Assembly (NCBI GenBank): GCA_001724355.1
Contig: MEEF01000015.1
Location: 1-46,397 of the forward strand
Direction of reading: 5' to 3'
From: Mesorhizobium sp. SCN 65-20
Lineage (GTDB): Bacteria; Pseudomonadota; Alphaproteobacteria; Rhizobiales; Rhizobiaceae
DNA: 46,397 nt
Each line of letters begins with the position of its first letter. Positions within the stretch are counted from its first letter, which is position 1. Below are positions 17,308 to 25,225 of the stretch, one piece after another. The notes under the pieces are model-generated. The model saw only the letters and a list, made by a program, of their open reading frames with translations, did no database searches and had not been told where the DNA came from. A program made the position numbers and the translations under genes.

Positions 17308-19761
17308 ATGGCTGAACTCCCCTCTGCCGCGCGAGTGGTGATCATCGGCGGCGGCGCGGTCGGCGTTTCCTCGCTCTACCACCTCGCCAAGGCGGGTTGG
17401 ACCGATTGCGTGCTCCTCGAAAAGAACGAGCTGACGTCGGGCTCGACGTGGCATGCTGCCGGCAACGTGCCGACCTTCTCGTCGTCCTGGTCGCTGATGA
17501 ACATGCAGCGCTATTCGACCGAGCTCTATCGGGGGCTGGCGGCCGAGGTCGACTATCCGATGAACTATCACGTCACCGGCTCGATCCGGCTGGCCCACAC
17601 CAAGCAGCGCATGCAGGAGTTCCAGCGCGCCAAGGGCATGGGCCGCTACCAGGGCATGGATATCGACGTCATCGGCCTCGACGAGATCAGGCGACGCTAT
17701 CCCTTCATCGAGACGCACGACCTCAGGGGCGCGCTCTACGACCCCAATGACGGCGACATCGATCCGGCCCAGCTCACCCAGGCGCTCGCCAAGGGCGCGC
17801 GCGACATGGGCGCGAAGATCGTCCGCTTCTGCCCGATGATTTCGGTCCGCCGCGACAGGGACGAATGGGTCGTCTCGACCGAAAAGGGCGAAATCCGCTG
17901 CGAGAAGGTGGTGAACGCCGCAGGCTATCGCGCCGCAGAGGTGGGAAAAATGTTCGGCCGCGAGGTGCCGATGATGGTGATGAGCCATCAGTACATCCTT
18001 TTCGAAGAGATTCCCGAACTCGCGGCCTGGTCGCGCGAGGCCGGCCACAAGCTGCCTTTGCTGCGCGACGTCGACACCTCCTACTATCTCCGCCAGGAGA
18101 AGAACGGCATGAACCTCGGCCCCTATGAGCGCAACTGCCGCGCCCATTGGGCAACGCCCGACGACCAGATGCCCGCCGACTTTTCCTTCCAGCTCTATCC
18201 CGACGACCTCGAGCGGCTGGAATGGTATCTCGACGACGCCGTCCGCCGCGTCCCGATCCTCGGCACGGCGGGCCTCTCCAAGGTCATCAACGGCCCAATC
18301 CCCTACGCCCCCGACGGCAACCCGCTGATTGGCCCGATGCCCGGCGTTCCCAACGCCTTCGAGGCCTGCGTCTTCACCTTCGGCATCGCGCAGGCCGGTG
18401 GCGCCGGCAAGGTGTTGGCCGAGTGGGTCACCCGGGGCGAGACCGAATGGGACATGTGGTCCTGCGACCCGCGCCGCTTCACCTCCTTTGCCGCCGCACC
18501 CGACTACGCAGTCGCCAAGGGCATGGAAGTCTATGGCCACGAGTACGCCATCCAGTTCCCGAGGCACGCCTGGCCGGCCGGGCGCAACCGCAAGCTCTCG
18601 CCGGTCCACGACCGGATCACCGGGCTCGGCGCGCAGTTCAACGCCTACAATGGCTGGGAGCGCGCCACCTGGTATGCCCAGCCCGGCGACGACACCTCGG
18701 AAGTATCGACCCAGACCTTCGCCCGTTCGGGTCCCTGGGAGAAACGCATCCGTGAGGAGTGTCTCGCCGTCCGCGATGCCGCTGGCATACTCGACCTGCC
18801 TGGCTTCAGCCGTTTCAACCTCGACGGACCCGGCGCCGCCGCATGGCTTGAGACGCAAGTCACCGGCACCGTACCCAAGGTCGGCCGCATCGGGCTGTGC
18901 TACTTCGCCGACGATCACGGCCGTATCGTCACCGAAATGTCGGTGGTCCGGCACTCCGAAAACCTGATGACGCTGATCACCGCTGCGGTCGCGCAATGGC
19001 ATGACTTCGAATGGCTGAAGTCGCACATGCCGACCAATGCCACCTTCAAGCTCATCGATCGTACTGAGGAATACTCGACCCAGATCCTCGCCGGCCCCAA
19101 CTCGCGAAAAATCCTCGTCGAGGTCTGCGAGGCCGACCTCGCAGCCCCGTGGCTGACGCATCAGGAGACCACCATCGCCGGTCGCTGGGCCAAGCTGGTG
19201 CGCGTTTCCTTTGCCGGCGAACTTGGCTGGGAAATCCACACCAAGATCGCAGATACTGCCGCCGTCTTCGACGCCGTCTGGGCCGCCGGCCAGAAGCACG
19301 GCCTGAAGCCCTTCGGCATGTTCGCCCTCGATGCGCTGCGGCTGGAAAAGGGCTACCGCGTCTGGAAGGGCGATCTTTCGACCGACTACACCATCCTGCA
19401 GGGCGGGCTGGAACGCTTCGTCAAATGGGACAAGCCCAAGTTCCGAGGCAAGGCGGCATTGCTGGGCGAGAAACAGCAGGGTGTTTCGAAGCGCTTCGTC
19501 ACGCTCGTGGTCGACACTCCGGGCGAGTGCGACGCGCCCTACATGTCGACGCTCTGGCACAATGGCGCAATTGTCGGTGAGACCACGTCGGGAGGCTGGG
19601 GCCACAGGGTGGACAAATCGATTGCGCTGGGCATGCTGCGGGCCGATCTGGCCGTGCCGGGCGTTACCATCGAAGTCGAGATTTTCGGGGAGCGCTTCAG
19701 CGCCACGGTCCAGGAGGACAAGCCCTTGTGGGATCCCGAAAACGAAAGGCTACGCTCATAA
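17308..19761 (+). CDS. GcvT-fused FAD-dependent oxidoreductase (dimethylglycine dehydrogenase-like), first of cassette
   Basis: The 817-residue protein has an N-terminal FAD domain (VVIIGGGAVGVSSLYHLAKAG, residues 10-30) with the covalent-flavin motif GSTWHAAG, where His49 is the expected FAD attachment residue. A middle FAO domain and a C-terminal GcvT folate domain follow (ALDALRLEKGYRVWKGDLSTD). This plan belongs to enzymes that oxidatively demethylate N-methylated amino acids and hand the carbon to tetrahydrofolate. I chose ATG 17308 because AAGGAG lies 9 bases upstream; an in-frame extension to 17260 would enter the palindromic repeat. Its stop overlaps the HAD start by one base (TAATG), the first of several tight junctions in this four-gene cassette. 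The substrate is unproven. Confidence 0.9.
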   Translation: MAELPSAARVVIIGGGAVGVSSLYHLAKAGWTDCVLLEKNELTSGSTWHAAGNVPTFSSSWSLMNMQRYSTELYRGLAAEVDYPMNYHVTGSIRLAHTKQRMQEFQRAKGMGRYQGMDIDVIGLDEIRRRYPFIETHDLRGALYDPNDGDIDPAQLTQALAKGARDMGAKIVRFCPMISVRRDRDEWVVSTEKGEIRCEKVVNAAGYRAAEVGKMFGREVPMMVMSHQYILFEEIPELAAWSREAGHKLPLLRDVDTSYYLRQEKNGMNLGPYERNCRAHWATPDDQMPADFSFQLYPDDLERLEWYLDDAVRRVPILGTAGLSKVINGPIPYAPDGNPLIGPMPGVPNAFEACVFTFGIAQAGGAGKVLAEWVTRGETEWDMWSCDPRRFTSFAAAPDYAVAKGMEVYGHEYAIQFPRHAWPAGRNRKLSPVHDRITGLGAQFNAYNGWERATWYAQPGDDTSEVSTQTFARSGPWEKRIREECLAVRDAAGILDLPGFSRFNLDGPGAAAWLETQVTGTVPKVGRIGLCYFADDHGRIVTEMSVVRHSENLMTLITAAVAQWHDFEWLKSHMPTNATFKLIDRTEEYSTQILAGPNSRKILVEVCEADLAAPWLTHQETTIAGRWAKLVRVSFAGELGWEIHTKIADTAAVFDAVWAAGQKHGLKPFGMFALDALRLEKGYRVWKGDLSTDYTILQGGLERFVKWDKPKFRGKAALLGEKQQGVSKRFVTLVVDTPGECDAPYMSTLWHNGAIVGETTSGGWGHRVDKSIALGMLRADLAVPGVTIEVEIFGERFSATVQEDKPLWDPENERLRS

Positions 19762-20423
19762 TGTCCCTTCCCTTCCCCGATCGCGCCTTCGGCGCCTTCA
19801 TGTTCGACATGGACGGCACGATCCTGAGCTCGATCGCTGCCGCCGAACGTGTCTGGTCGGCCTGGGCGGTCCGCCACGGCCTCGACGTCGAAACGTTCCT
19901 GCCCACCATCCATGGCGTTCGCGCGGTCGAGACGATCCGCAAGCTCAACCTGCCCGGCGTCGACGTGATGGCCGAGGTCGAATTCCTGACCCAGGCCGAG
20001 TTCGACGATGTCGAGGGCGTGGTCTCTATCGACGGCGCTGCCGCCTTCCTCAACGCGCTGCCGCCGGAGCGCTGGGCGATCGTCACCTCTTCGCCGCGCC
20101 GGCTCGCCATCCGCAGGCTGGAAGCCGCCGGCCTGCCGGTGCCGCAGCTGATGATCTCCGGCGAGGACGTCACCAACGGCAAGCCCGCACCCGATTGCTT
20201 CCTGCTCGGCGCCCAGCGTCTCGGCCACAGGCCCGAGGATTGCCTCGTATTCGAGGACGCGCCGGCCGGCATTCAGGCCGCCGAATCCGCTGGCGCTCGG
20301 GTCGTGGTCGTGACCGCAACCCATGGCCACGCCGGCGACACACCCCATCCGACGATCGCCGAATACAGGTCGCTGTCGCCGCGCCTGAACACGTCGGGCC
20401 TGCTTACGTTGGCAGGAGCCTGA
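19761..20423 (+). CDS. HAD-family (subfamily IA) phosphatase
   Basis: The 220-residue protein has all HAD motifs: FDMDGTIL with the catalytic aspartates (motif I), VTSSPRR (motif II), the lysine of NGKPAPDCFLLGA (motif III) and VFEDAPAGIQAA (motif IV). The cap placement and the DVTNGKPAPDCFLLGA stretch resemble small sugar- or polyol-phosphate phosphatases (YfbT, glycerol-3-phosphatase type). The start ATG at 19761 overlaps the preceding stop by one base. A phosphatase inside a folate-linked amine-oxidation cassette is not explained by ordinary sarcosine or dimethylglycine breakdown, which has no phosphorylated intermediate. The real substrate may be phosphorylated, or the enzyme may be a housecleaning one. 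Confidence 0.9.
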   Translation: MSLPFPDRAFGAFMFDMDGTILSSIAAAERVWSAWAVRHGLDVETFLPTIHGVRAVETIRKLNLPGVDVMAEVEFLTQAEFDDVEGVVSIDGAAAFLNALPPERWAIVTSSPRRLAIRRLEAAGLPVPQLMISGEDVTNGKPAPDCFLLGAQRLGHRPEDCLVFEDAPAGIQAAESAGARVVVVTATHGHAGDTPHPTIAEYRSLSPRLNTSGLLTLAGA

Positions 20424-20424
20424 C

Positions 20425-21606
20425 ATGCCCAAGCCATCCTCCCGCATCTCTGGCATCGTCCCGTCTGGCAAGGACGGCTGGGAAGTGCATTTCGCCGCAA
20501 TCACGCGCAAGCAGGCCGGCGAAGACATCATCATGCTGTCGGTCGGCGACCACGACTTCGACACGCCTTCGGAGACGGTCGAGGCCTGCGTCGAAGCCGT
20601 GCGTTCAGGTTTCCACCATTACACGCAGCTGCCCGGCCTGCCGCGCCTGCGCGCCGCCATGGCCAAGGTCTCGACGCGTTGTACCGGGGTCGATACGGCA
20701 CTGGCCGAGATCATCGCCACGCCAGGCGGCCAAGCTGCTCTCTATGCCGCGGTGCAGGCGACGCATGATCCCGGCGATCACGCCGTGGTCGTGGCGCCCT
20801 ATTACGCCACCTACCCCGGCACGTTCCGCGCTGCAGGCGCGAGCTACACGGTTGTCGAGGCCCACGCGGCCGACGGTTTCCAGCCCCGCGCCGACGAGAT
20901 CGAGAAGGCGCTGAAGCCCAACACACGTTCAATCCTGATCAACACGCCCAACAACCCGACCGGCGCCGTCTACTCCCGGAAGTGCCTGGAGGAGATCGCC
21001 GAACTCTGTATCCGCCGCGACCTCTGGCTGCTATCCGACGAGGTTTACTGGACGCTCGGCGGCGGCGAGCACGTGTCGCCGCGCGCGCTGCCGGGAATGG
21101 CCGAGCGCACGCTAATCATCAACTCGATGTCCAAGAGCCACGGCATGACCGGTTGGCGCATCGGCTGGCTCACCGCACCTGCCGATCTCGTCTCACTGGT
21201 CATCAATCTTAACCTCGTCACCACCTACGGCCTGACCGATTTCGTCAGCCGCGCGGCGATCGAGGCGCTGGAGAACGATTTCGGCGTCGAGTGGATCGCC
21301 AGGACCTATGCCGACCGCCGCACCCATTTCCTCGACGCAGTGCGCGGGCTGAACAATGTCACCGTGCGCGGCTCGGAAGGCGGCATGTATGTCATGCTCG
21401 ACATCAGCGCCATCGAGCCCGACTGCGAGAAATTCGCCTGGAACCTGCTCGAGGCAGAGAAGGTCGCGGTCATGCCGGGCGTAAGCTTCGGCGACGCCGC
21501 CGCCGGTCACATCCGCATCAGCCTGTGCCAGCCCGACGAGGTGTTGAGGGAGGCCGCCGGCCGCCTGAGGCGCTTCGCCAACAGCTACGAGAGATCAGCC
21601 GCATGA
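20425..21606 (+). CDS. Class I/II PLP-dependent aminotransferase
   Basis: The 393-residue protein is a fold-type I aminotransferase of the aspartate-aminotransferase group. LINTPNNPTGAVYS (Asn177), LSDEVYW (Asp205, Tyr208) and the Schiff-base lysine Lys237 in NSMSKSHGMTGWRIGW are visible, and a conserved C-terminal arginine lies in GHIRISLC. It begins 1 base after the HAD stop and overlaps the next gene by 4 bases (ATGA at 21603-21606), so it is co-translated with the cassette. The amino donor and acceptor cannot be read from sequence. Its place between two demethylating dehydrogenases suggests it acts on the primary amine left after demethylation, which is an inference. Confidence 0.92.
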   Translation: MPKPSSRISGIVPSGKDGWEVHFAAITRKQAGEDIIMLSVGDHDFDTPSETVEACVEAVRSGFHHYTQLPGLPRLRAAMAKVSTRCTGVDTALAEIIATPGGQAALYAAVQATHDPGDHAVVVAPYYATYPGTFRAAGASYTVVEAHAADGFQPRADEIEKALKPNTRSILINTPNNPTGAVYSRKCLEEIAELCIRRDLWLLSDEVYWTLGGGEHVSPRALPGMAERTLIINSMSKSHGMTGWRIGWLTAPADLVSLVINLNLVTTYGLTDFVSRAAIEALENDFGVEWIARTYADRRTHFLDAVRGLNNVTVRGSEGGMYVMLDISAIEPDCEKFAWNLLEAEKVAVMPGVSFGDAAAGHIRISLCQPDEVLREAAGRLRRFANSYERSAA

Positions 21607-24047
21607 CCGAAATCCCCGCCCGTGCCCGTGCCGTCATCATCGGCGGCGGCGTGTCCGGCTGCTCCGTCGCCTACCATCTGGCGAAGCTCGGCTGGACCGA
21701 CATCGTGCTTCTGGAGCGCAAGCAGCTCACGTCAGGCACGACATGGCACGCGGCGGGGTTGATCGGGCAGCTGCGCGCCTCGCAAAACATGACGCGCCTG
21801 GCGAAGTATTCGGCCGACCTCTACGTCAAGCTCGAGGAAGAGACCGGGGTCGCCACCGGAATGCGTCAGGTCGGCTCGATCACGGTCGCCCTGACCGAGG
21901 AGCGCAAGCACGAGATCTACCGTCAGGCGTCGCTCGCCCGAGCCTTCAATGTCGACGTGCGCGAGATTTCGCCTGGCGAAGTCAAGCAGATGTACCCGCA
22001 TCTCAACGTCTCCGACGTTGTCGGCGCCGTGCATCTGCCGCTCGACGGCCAGTGCGACCCGGCCAACATTGCCATGGCCCTCGCCAAGGGCGCCCGCCAG
22101 CGCGGCGCGAAAATCATCGAGAACGTCAAGGTCACCAAAGTCCAAACGAAGAACGGCCGTGTCTCCGGCGTGTCCTGGGCACAAGGCAGCGAACAGGGCA
22201 CCATCGAGACCGACATCGTCGTCAACTGCGCCGGCATGTGGGCGCGTGAACTGGGCGCGCAGAACGGTGTCACCATCCCGCTTCACGCCTGCGAGCACTT
22301 CTACCTCGTCACCGAGGCGATTCCCGGCATCGGCCGCCTGCCGGTGCTGCGCGTGCCCGACGAGTGCGCCTACTACAAGGAAGACGCCGGCAAGATGATG
22401 CTCGGCGCCTTCGAGCCGGTCGCAAAACCCTGGGGCATGGACGGCATCCGCGAGGATTTCTGCTTCGACCAGCTGCCCGAGGACATGGACCATTTCGCGC
22501 CGATCCTCGAAATGGGCGTCAATCGCATGCCGATGCTGGAAACCGCCGGCATCCACACCTTCTTCAACGGTCCGGAGAGTTTCACCCCTGACGACCGCTA
22601 CTATCTCGGCGAGGCGCCAGAACTTGGCGGCTACTGGGTCGCAGCCGGCTACAATTCCATCGGCATCGTTTCCTCCGGCGGCGCCGGCATGGCGCTGGCC
22701 CAGTGGATCCACGACGGCGAAGCGCCATTCGACCTGTGGGAGGTCGACATCCGTCGCGCCCAGCCGTTCCAGAAGAACCGCCGCTATCTCAAGGAGCGCG
22801 TTTCGGAGACGCTCGGCCTGCTCTATGCCGACCATTTCCCCTATCGCCAGATGGCGACCTCGCGGAACATAAGGCGCTCGCCGCTGCACGAGCACCTGAA
22901 GGCGCGCGGAGCCGTGTTCGGCGAAGTCGCCGGCTGGGAGCGTGCCAACTGGTTCGCCCGCGAGGGCCAGGAGCGCGAGTATCGTTATTCGTGGAAGCGG
23001 CTGAACTGGTTCGACAACCAGCGCGACGAGCATCTGTGCGTGCGCAACGGCGTCGGCCTGTTCGACATGACCTCCTTCGGCAAGATCAGGATCGAAGGGC
23101 GCGACGCCCTCGCCTATCTCCAGCGCCTCTGCGCCAATGACATGGATGTCGAGCCGGGCAAGATCGTCTACACCCAGATGCTCAACCAGCGCGGCGGCAT
23201 CGAAAGCGACCTGACGATCACGCGGCTCTCGCCGACTGCCTTCCTGGCCGTTGTGCCGGGCGCCACGCTGCAACGCGACCTCGCCTGGTTCCGCAAGCAT
23301 CTTGACGATGAGTTCGTCGTCATCACCGACGTAACGGCGTCCGAAAGCGTGCTCTGCCTGATGGGCCCGAAGTCTCGCGACCTGATCCAAAAGATCAGCC
23401 CCAACGATTTCTCCAACGACAAGAACCCGTTCGGCACCTGGCAGGAGATCGAGATCGGCATGGGCCTCGCCCGCGCTCATCGCGTCACCTATGTCGGCGA
23501 ACTCGGCTGGGAGCTCTATGTCTCGACCGATCAGGCGGCGCATGTATTCGAAGCGATCGAGGAGGTCGGAGCCGATCTCGGCCTGAAGCTCTGCGGCCTG
23601 CACACGCTCGATTCCTGCCGCATCGAAAAAGCCTTTCGGCATTTCGGCCATGACATCACCGACGAGGATCATGTGCTGGAAGCCGGGCTAGGCTTCGCGG
23701 TCAAGACCGGCAAGGGCGACTTCATCGGCCGCGACGCCGTTCTGCGCAAGCGCGACGCCGGGCTGACGCGACGGCTGGTCCAGTTCCGGCTCACCGACCC
23801 CGAACCGCTGCTGTTCCACAACGAGGCCATCATCCGCGACGGCAGGATCGTTGGCACGATCACCAGCGGAAACTACGGCCATCATCTTGGCGGTGCCATC
23901 GGCCTCGGCTACGTGCCCTGCGCCAACGAGACCGAGGCAGACGTGCTCGGCTCGCGCTACGAGATCGAGATCGCGGGCGAGCGCTTCACCGCCGAAGCTT
24001 CGCTCAAGCCGATGTACGATCCGAAGGCCGAGCGCGTCCGAATGTAG
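21603..24047 (+). CDS. GcvT-fused FAD-dependent oxidoreductase (dimethylglycine dehydrogenase-like), last of cassette
   Basis: The 814-residue protein is a paralogue of the enzyme at 17308, with FAD motif AVIIGGGVSGCSVAYHLAKLG, covalent-flavin motif GTTWHAAG (His49), the QVGSITVALTEER segment and a C-terminal GcvT folate domain (LHTLDSCRIEKAFRHFGHDITDE). Of the three GcvT-fused enzymes in the window its N-terminal region (WHAAGLIGQLRASQNMTRLAKYS) looks closest to classical dimethylglycine and sarcosine dehydrogenases. The start is ATG 21603, overlapping the aminotransferase stop by 4 bases; the open frame further upstream lies within that gene. It is the last gene of the cassette and converges on the minus-strand operon with one base between stop codons. 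Confidence 0.92.
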   Translation: MTEIPARARAVIIGGGVSGCSVAYHLAKLGWTDIVLLERKQLTSGTTWHAAGLIGQLRASQNMTRLAKYSADLYVKLEEETGVATGMRQVGSITVALTEERKHEIYRQASLARAFNVDVREISPGEVKQMYPHLNVSDVVGAVHLPLDGQCDPANIAMALAKGARQRGAKIIENVKVTKVQTKNGRVSGVSWAQGSEQGTIETDIVVNCAGMWARELGAQNGVTIPLHACEHFYLVTEAIPGIGRLPVLRVPDECAYYKEDAGKMMLGAFEPVAKPWGMDGIREDFCFDQLPEDMDHFAPILEMGVNRMPMLETAGIHTFFNGPESFTPDDRYYLGEAPELGGYWVAAGYNSIGIVSSGGAGMALAQWIHDGEAPFDLWEVDIRRAQPFQKNRRYLKERVSETLGLLYADHFPYRQMATSRNIRRSPLHEHLKARGAVFGEVAGWERANWFAREGQEREYRYSWKRLNWFDNQRDEHLCVRNGVGLFDMTSFGKIRIEGRDALAYLQRLCANDMDVEPGKIVYTQMLNQRGGIESDLTITRLSPTAFLAVVPGATLQRDLAWFRKHLDDEFVVITDVTASESVLCLMGPKSRDLIQKISPNDFSNDKNPFGTWQEIEIGMGLARAHRVTYVGELGWELYVSTDQAAHVFEAIEEVGADLGLKLCGLHTLDSCRIEKAFRHFGHDITDEDHVLEAGLGFAVKTGKGDFIGRDAVLRKRDAGLTRRLVQFRLTDPEPLLFHNEAIIRDGRIVGTITSGNYGHHLGGAIGLGYVPCANETEADVLGSRYEIEIAGERFTAEASLKPMYDPKAERVRM

Positions 24048-24048
24048 C

Positions 24049-24636
24049 TCAGAAAGCCGCGAGCTTCCGCTTCACCTGATCGAGGAAGGCCGCGCGCGAT
24101 TCCGGCGTCGAGCTGTCCATCAGGTAGTGCGCCAGGAAAAGCGTGCGGCAGCGTCTGGCGCAGAGCGCGCGGATGCCGCGCAGGATCGTCTTCCGCCCGG
24201 GATGGCCGACGAGATGCGACCAGAGCCGCGGCGCACCGCAGGTCGTCACCACCGCGATCTTCGAGATGTTGGTCATCAGGGGCTTGATCGCCCCCTTGCC
24301 CTTGGGCAATTCGAAGGCGACGTCCGTTGCCCAGACGCGATCGAGCCAGCCCTTGAGCATTGCCGGCAGCCCGTACCACCAGGTCGGATAGATGAAGACG
24401 ATCTCCTCGGCCCATTTGATGTGATCTATGTGTGCCTGAAGGGCCGGGTCGTCCGGCGCGTGGTCGTTGTAGAGCCGCCGTTCGTCGCAACGCATCACCG
24501 GGTCGAAATTCTCGGCGTAGAGATCGATAAGGCGCGCCTCGCAGCCCCTGGCCGTAATGACTTCCAGAACGGTCTCGCAGAGCGCGGCGCAAAAGCTGTC
24601 GGGCACCGGATGGCAGTAGACGATCAGCACCCGCAT
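24049..24636 (-). CDS. Flavodoxin-fold NAD(P)H oxidoreductase (MdaB/NQO-like), second copy of tandem pair
   Basis: The 195-residue protein has the NAD(P)H:quinone oxidoreductase flavodoxin-like fold: VLIVYCHPVPDSFCAAL at the start, IDLYAENFDP, and the FMN-contacting IYPTWWYGLPAMLKGWLDRV. The immediate upstream gene is a homologue, so this is a tandem duplication that has diverged. Its start overlaps that gene's stop by one base. It is the last gene of the seven-gene minus-strand operon that begins with an ABC binding protein. Such enzymes reduce quinones or flavins and could regenerate reduced flavin for another enzyme; the acceptor here is unknown. Confidence 0.88.
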   Translation of the reverse strand: MRVLIVYCHPVPDSFCAALCETVLEVITARGCEARLIDLYAENFDPVMRCDERRLYNDHAPDDPALQAHIDHIKWAEEIVFIYPTWWYGLPAMLKGWLDRVWATDVAFELPKGKGAIKPLMTNISKIAVVTTCGAPRLWSHLVGHPGRKTILRGIRALCARRCRTLFLAHYLMDSSTPESRAAFLDQVKRKLAAF

Positions 24637-25217
24637 CAGAAACGGTCCATCCGGTCTGCTACCTTTTGCATGAAGGCCTTTCGTGATCGGTCGGTCGACA
24701 GGTTCAGCGAATATTGCGCAAGATAAGCCACCGGCGATGCCGGACGGATGGTGGCGCGCAGCACGCGGCCCACGAGCCTCCGGGGCGGATCGCCCATCAG
24801 CAGGGCGCGCAGCCGGCTGCCGCCATAGGTCGCCACCGCCACGACCTTGCAGATATTTTGGAGCGTCGGCACGACCTTGCCATCGACCAGGTTGAACGAC
24901 ACGCCTGGCAGGAACACACGATCGAAAAACCCCTTTAGAATGGCCGGATAGCCATAGTTCCAGACCGGAAAGCACAGCACCAGCGCTTCGGCCCGGCGCA
25001 GGCGCGCCACATAGGATGACACCGCGTCGCCGTCGGACCTCGCCTCGTGGTAGCCGAGACGCTCGGCGCGCGTCAGCCGCGGGTCGAAATCCTCGGCATA
25101 GAGGTCGCAATCGTCGACCTCATGTCCGGCGGCTTGCAGCCGCTCGACGACGAGCCGGTGAAGCCCGGCATTGAAGCTGGTTTCGACAGGATGGGCATAA
25201 AGCACGAGGATCTTCAT
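24636..25217 (-). CDS. Flavodoxin-fold NAD(P)H oxidoreductase (MdaB/NQO-like), first copy of tandem pair
   Basis: This 193-residue homologue of the next gene has KILVLYAHPVETSFNAGL, CDLYAEDFDP and LCFPVWNYGYPAILKGFFDRV as flavodoxin-fold markers. The two copies share the same architecture, but the loops after the flavin site differ (TTCGAP in the other copy, ATYGGSR here), which suggests different partners or a heterodimer. The start is ATG 25217, 8 bases after the stop of the FAD oxidase gene. A longer open frame to 25505 would overlap that gene and is rejected. Confidence 0.88.
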   Translation of the reverse strand: MKILVLYAHPVETSFNAGLHRLVVERLQAAGHEVDDCDLYAEDFDPRLTRAERLGYHEARSDGDAVSSYVARLRRAEALVLCFPVWNYGYPAILKGFFDRVFLPGVSFNLVDGKVVPTLQNICKVVAVATYGGSRLRALLMGDPPRRLVGRVLRATIRPASPVAYLAQYSLNLSTDRSRKAFMQKVADRMDRF

Positions 25218-25225
25218 CGGACAGT

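Noticed and set aside
17134..19605. Very long antisense open frame (823 codons) opposite the GcvT-fused gene
   Set aside because: It mirrors a well-supported gene, shows no recognisable domain and is rich in Arg, Gly and Val as expected for antisense frames in high-GC DNA. Similar shadows at 2217-4475, 7145-9049, 9836-11764, 21732-23672 and 43764-45599 were rejected for the same reason.
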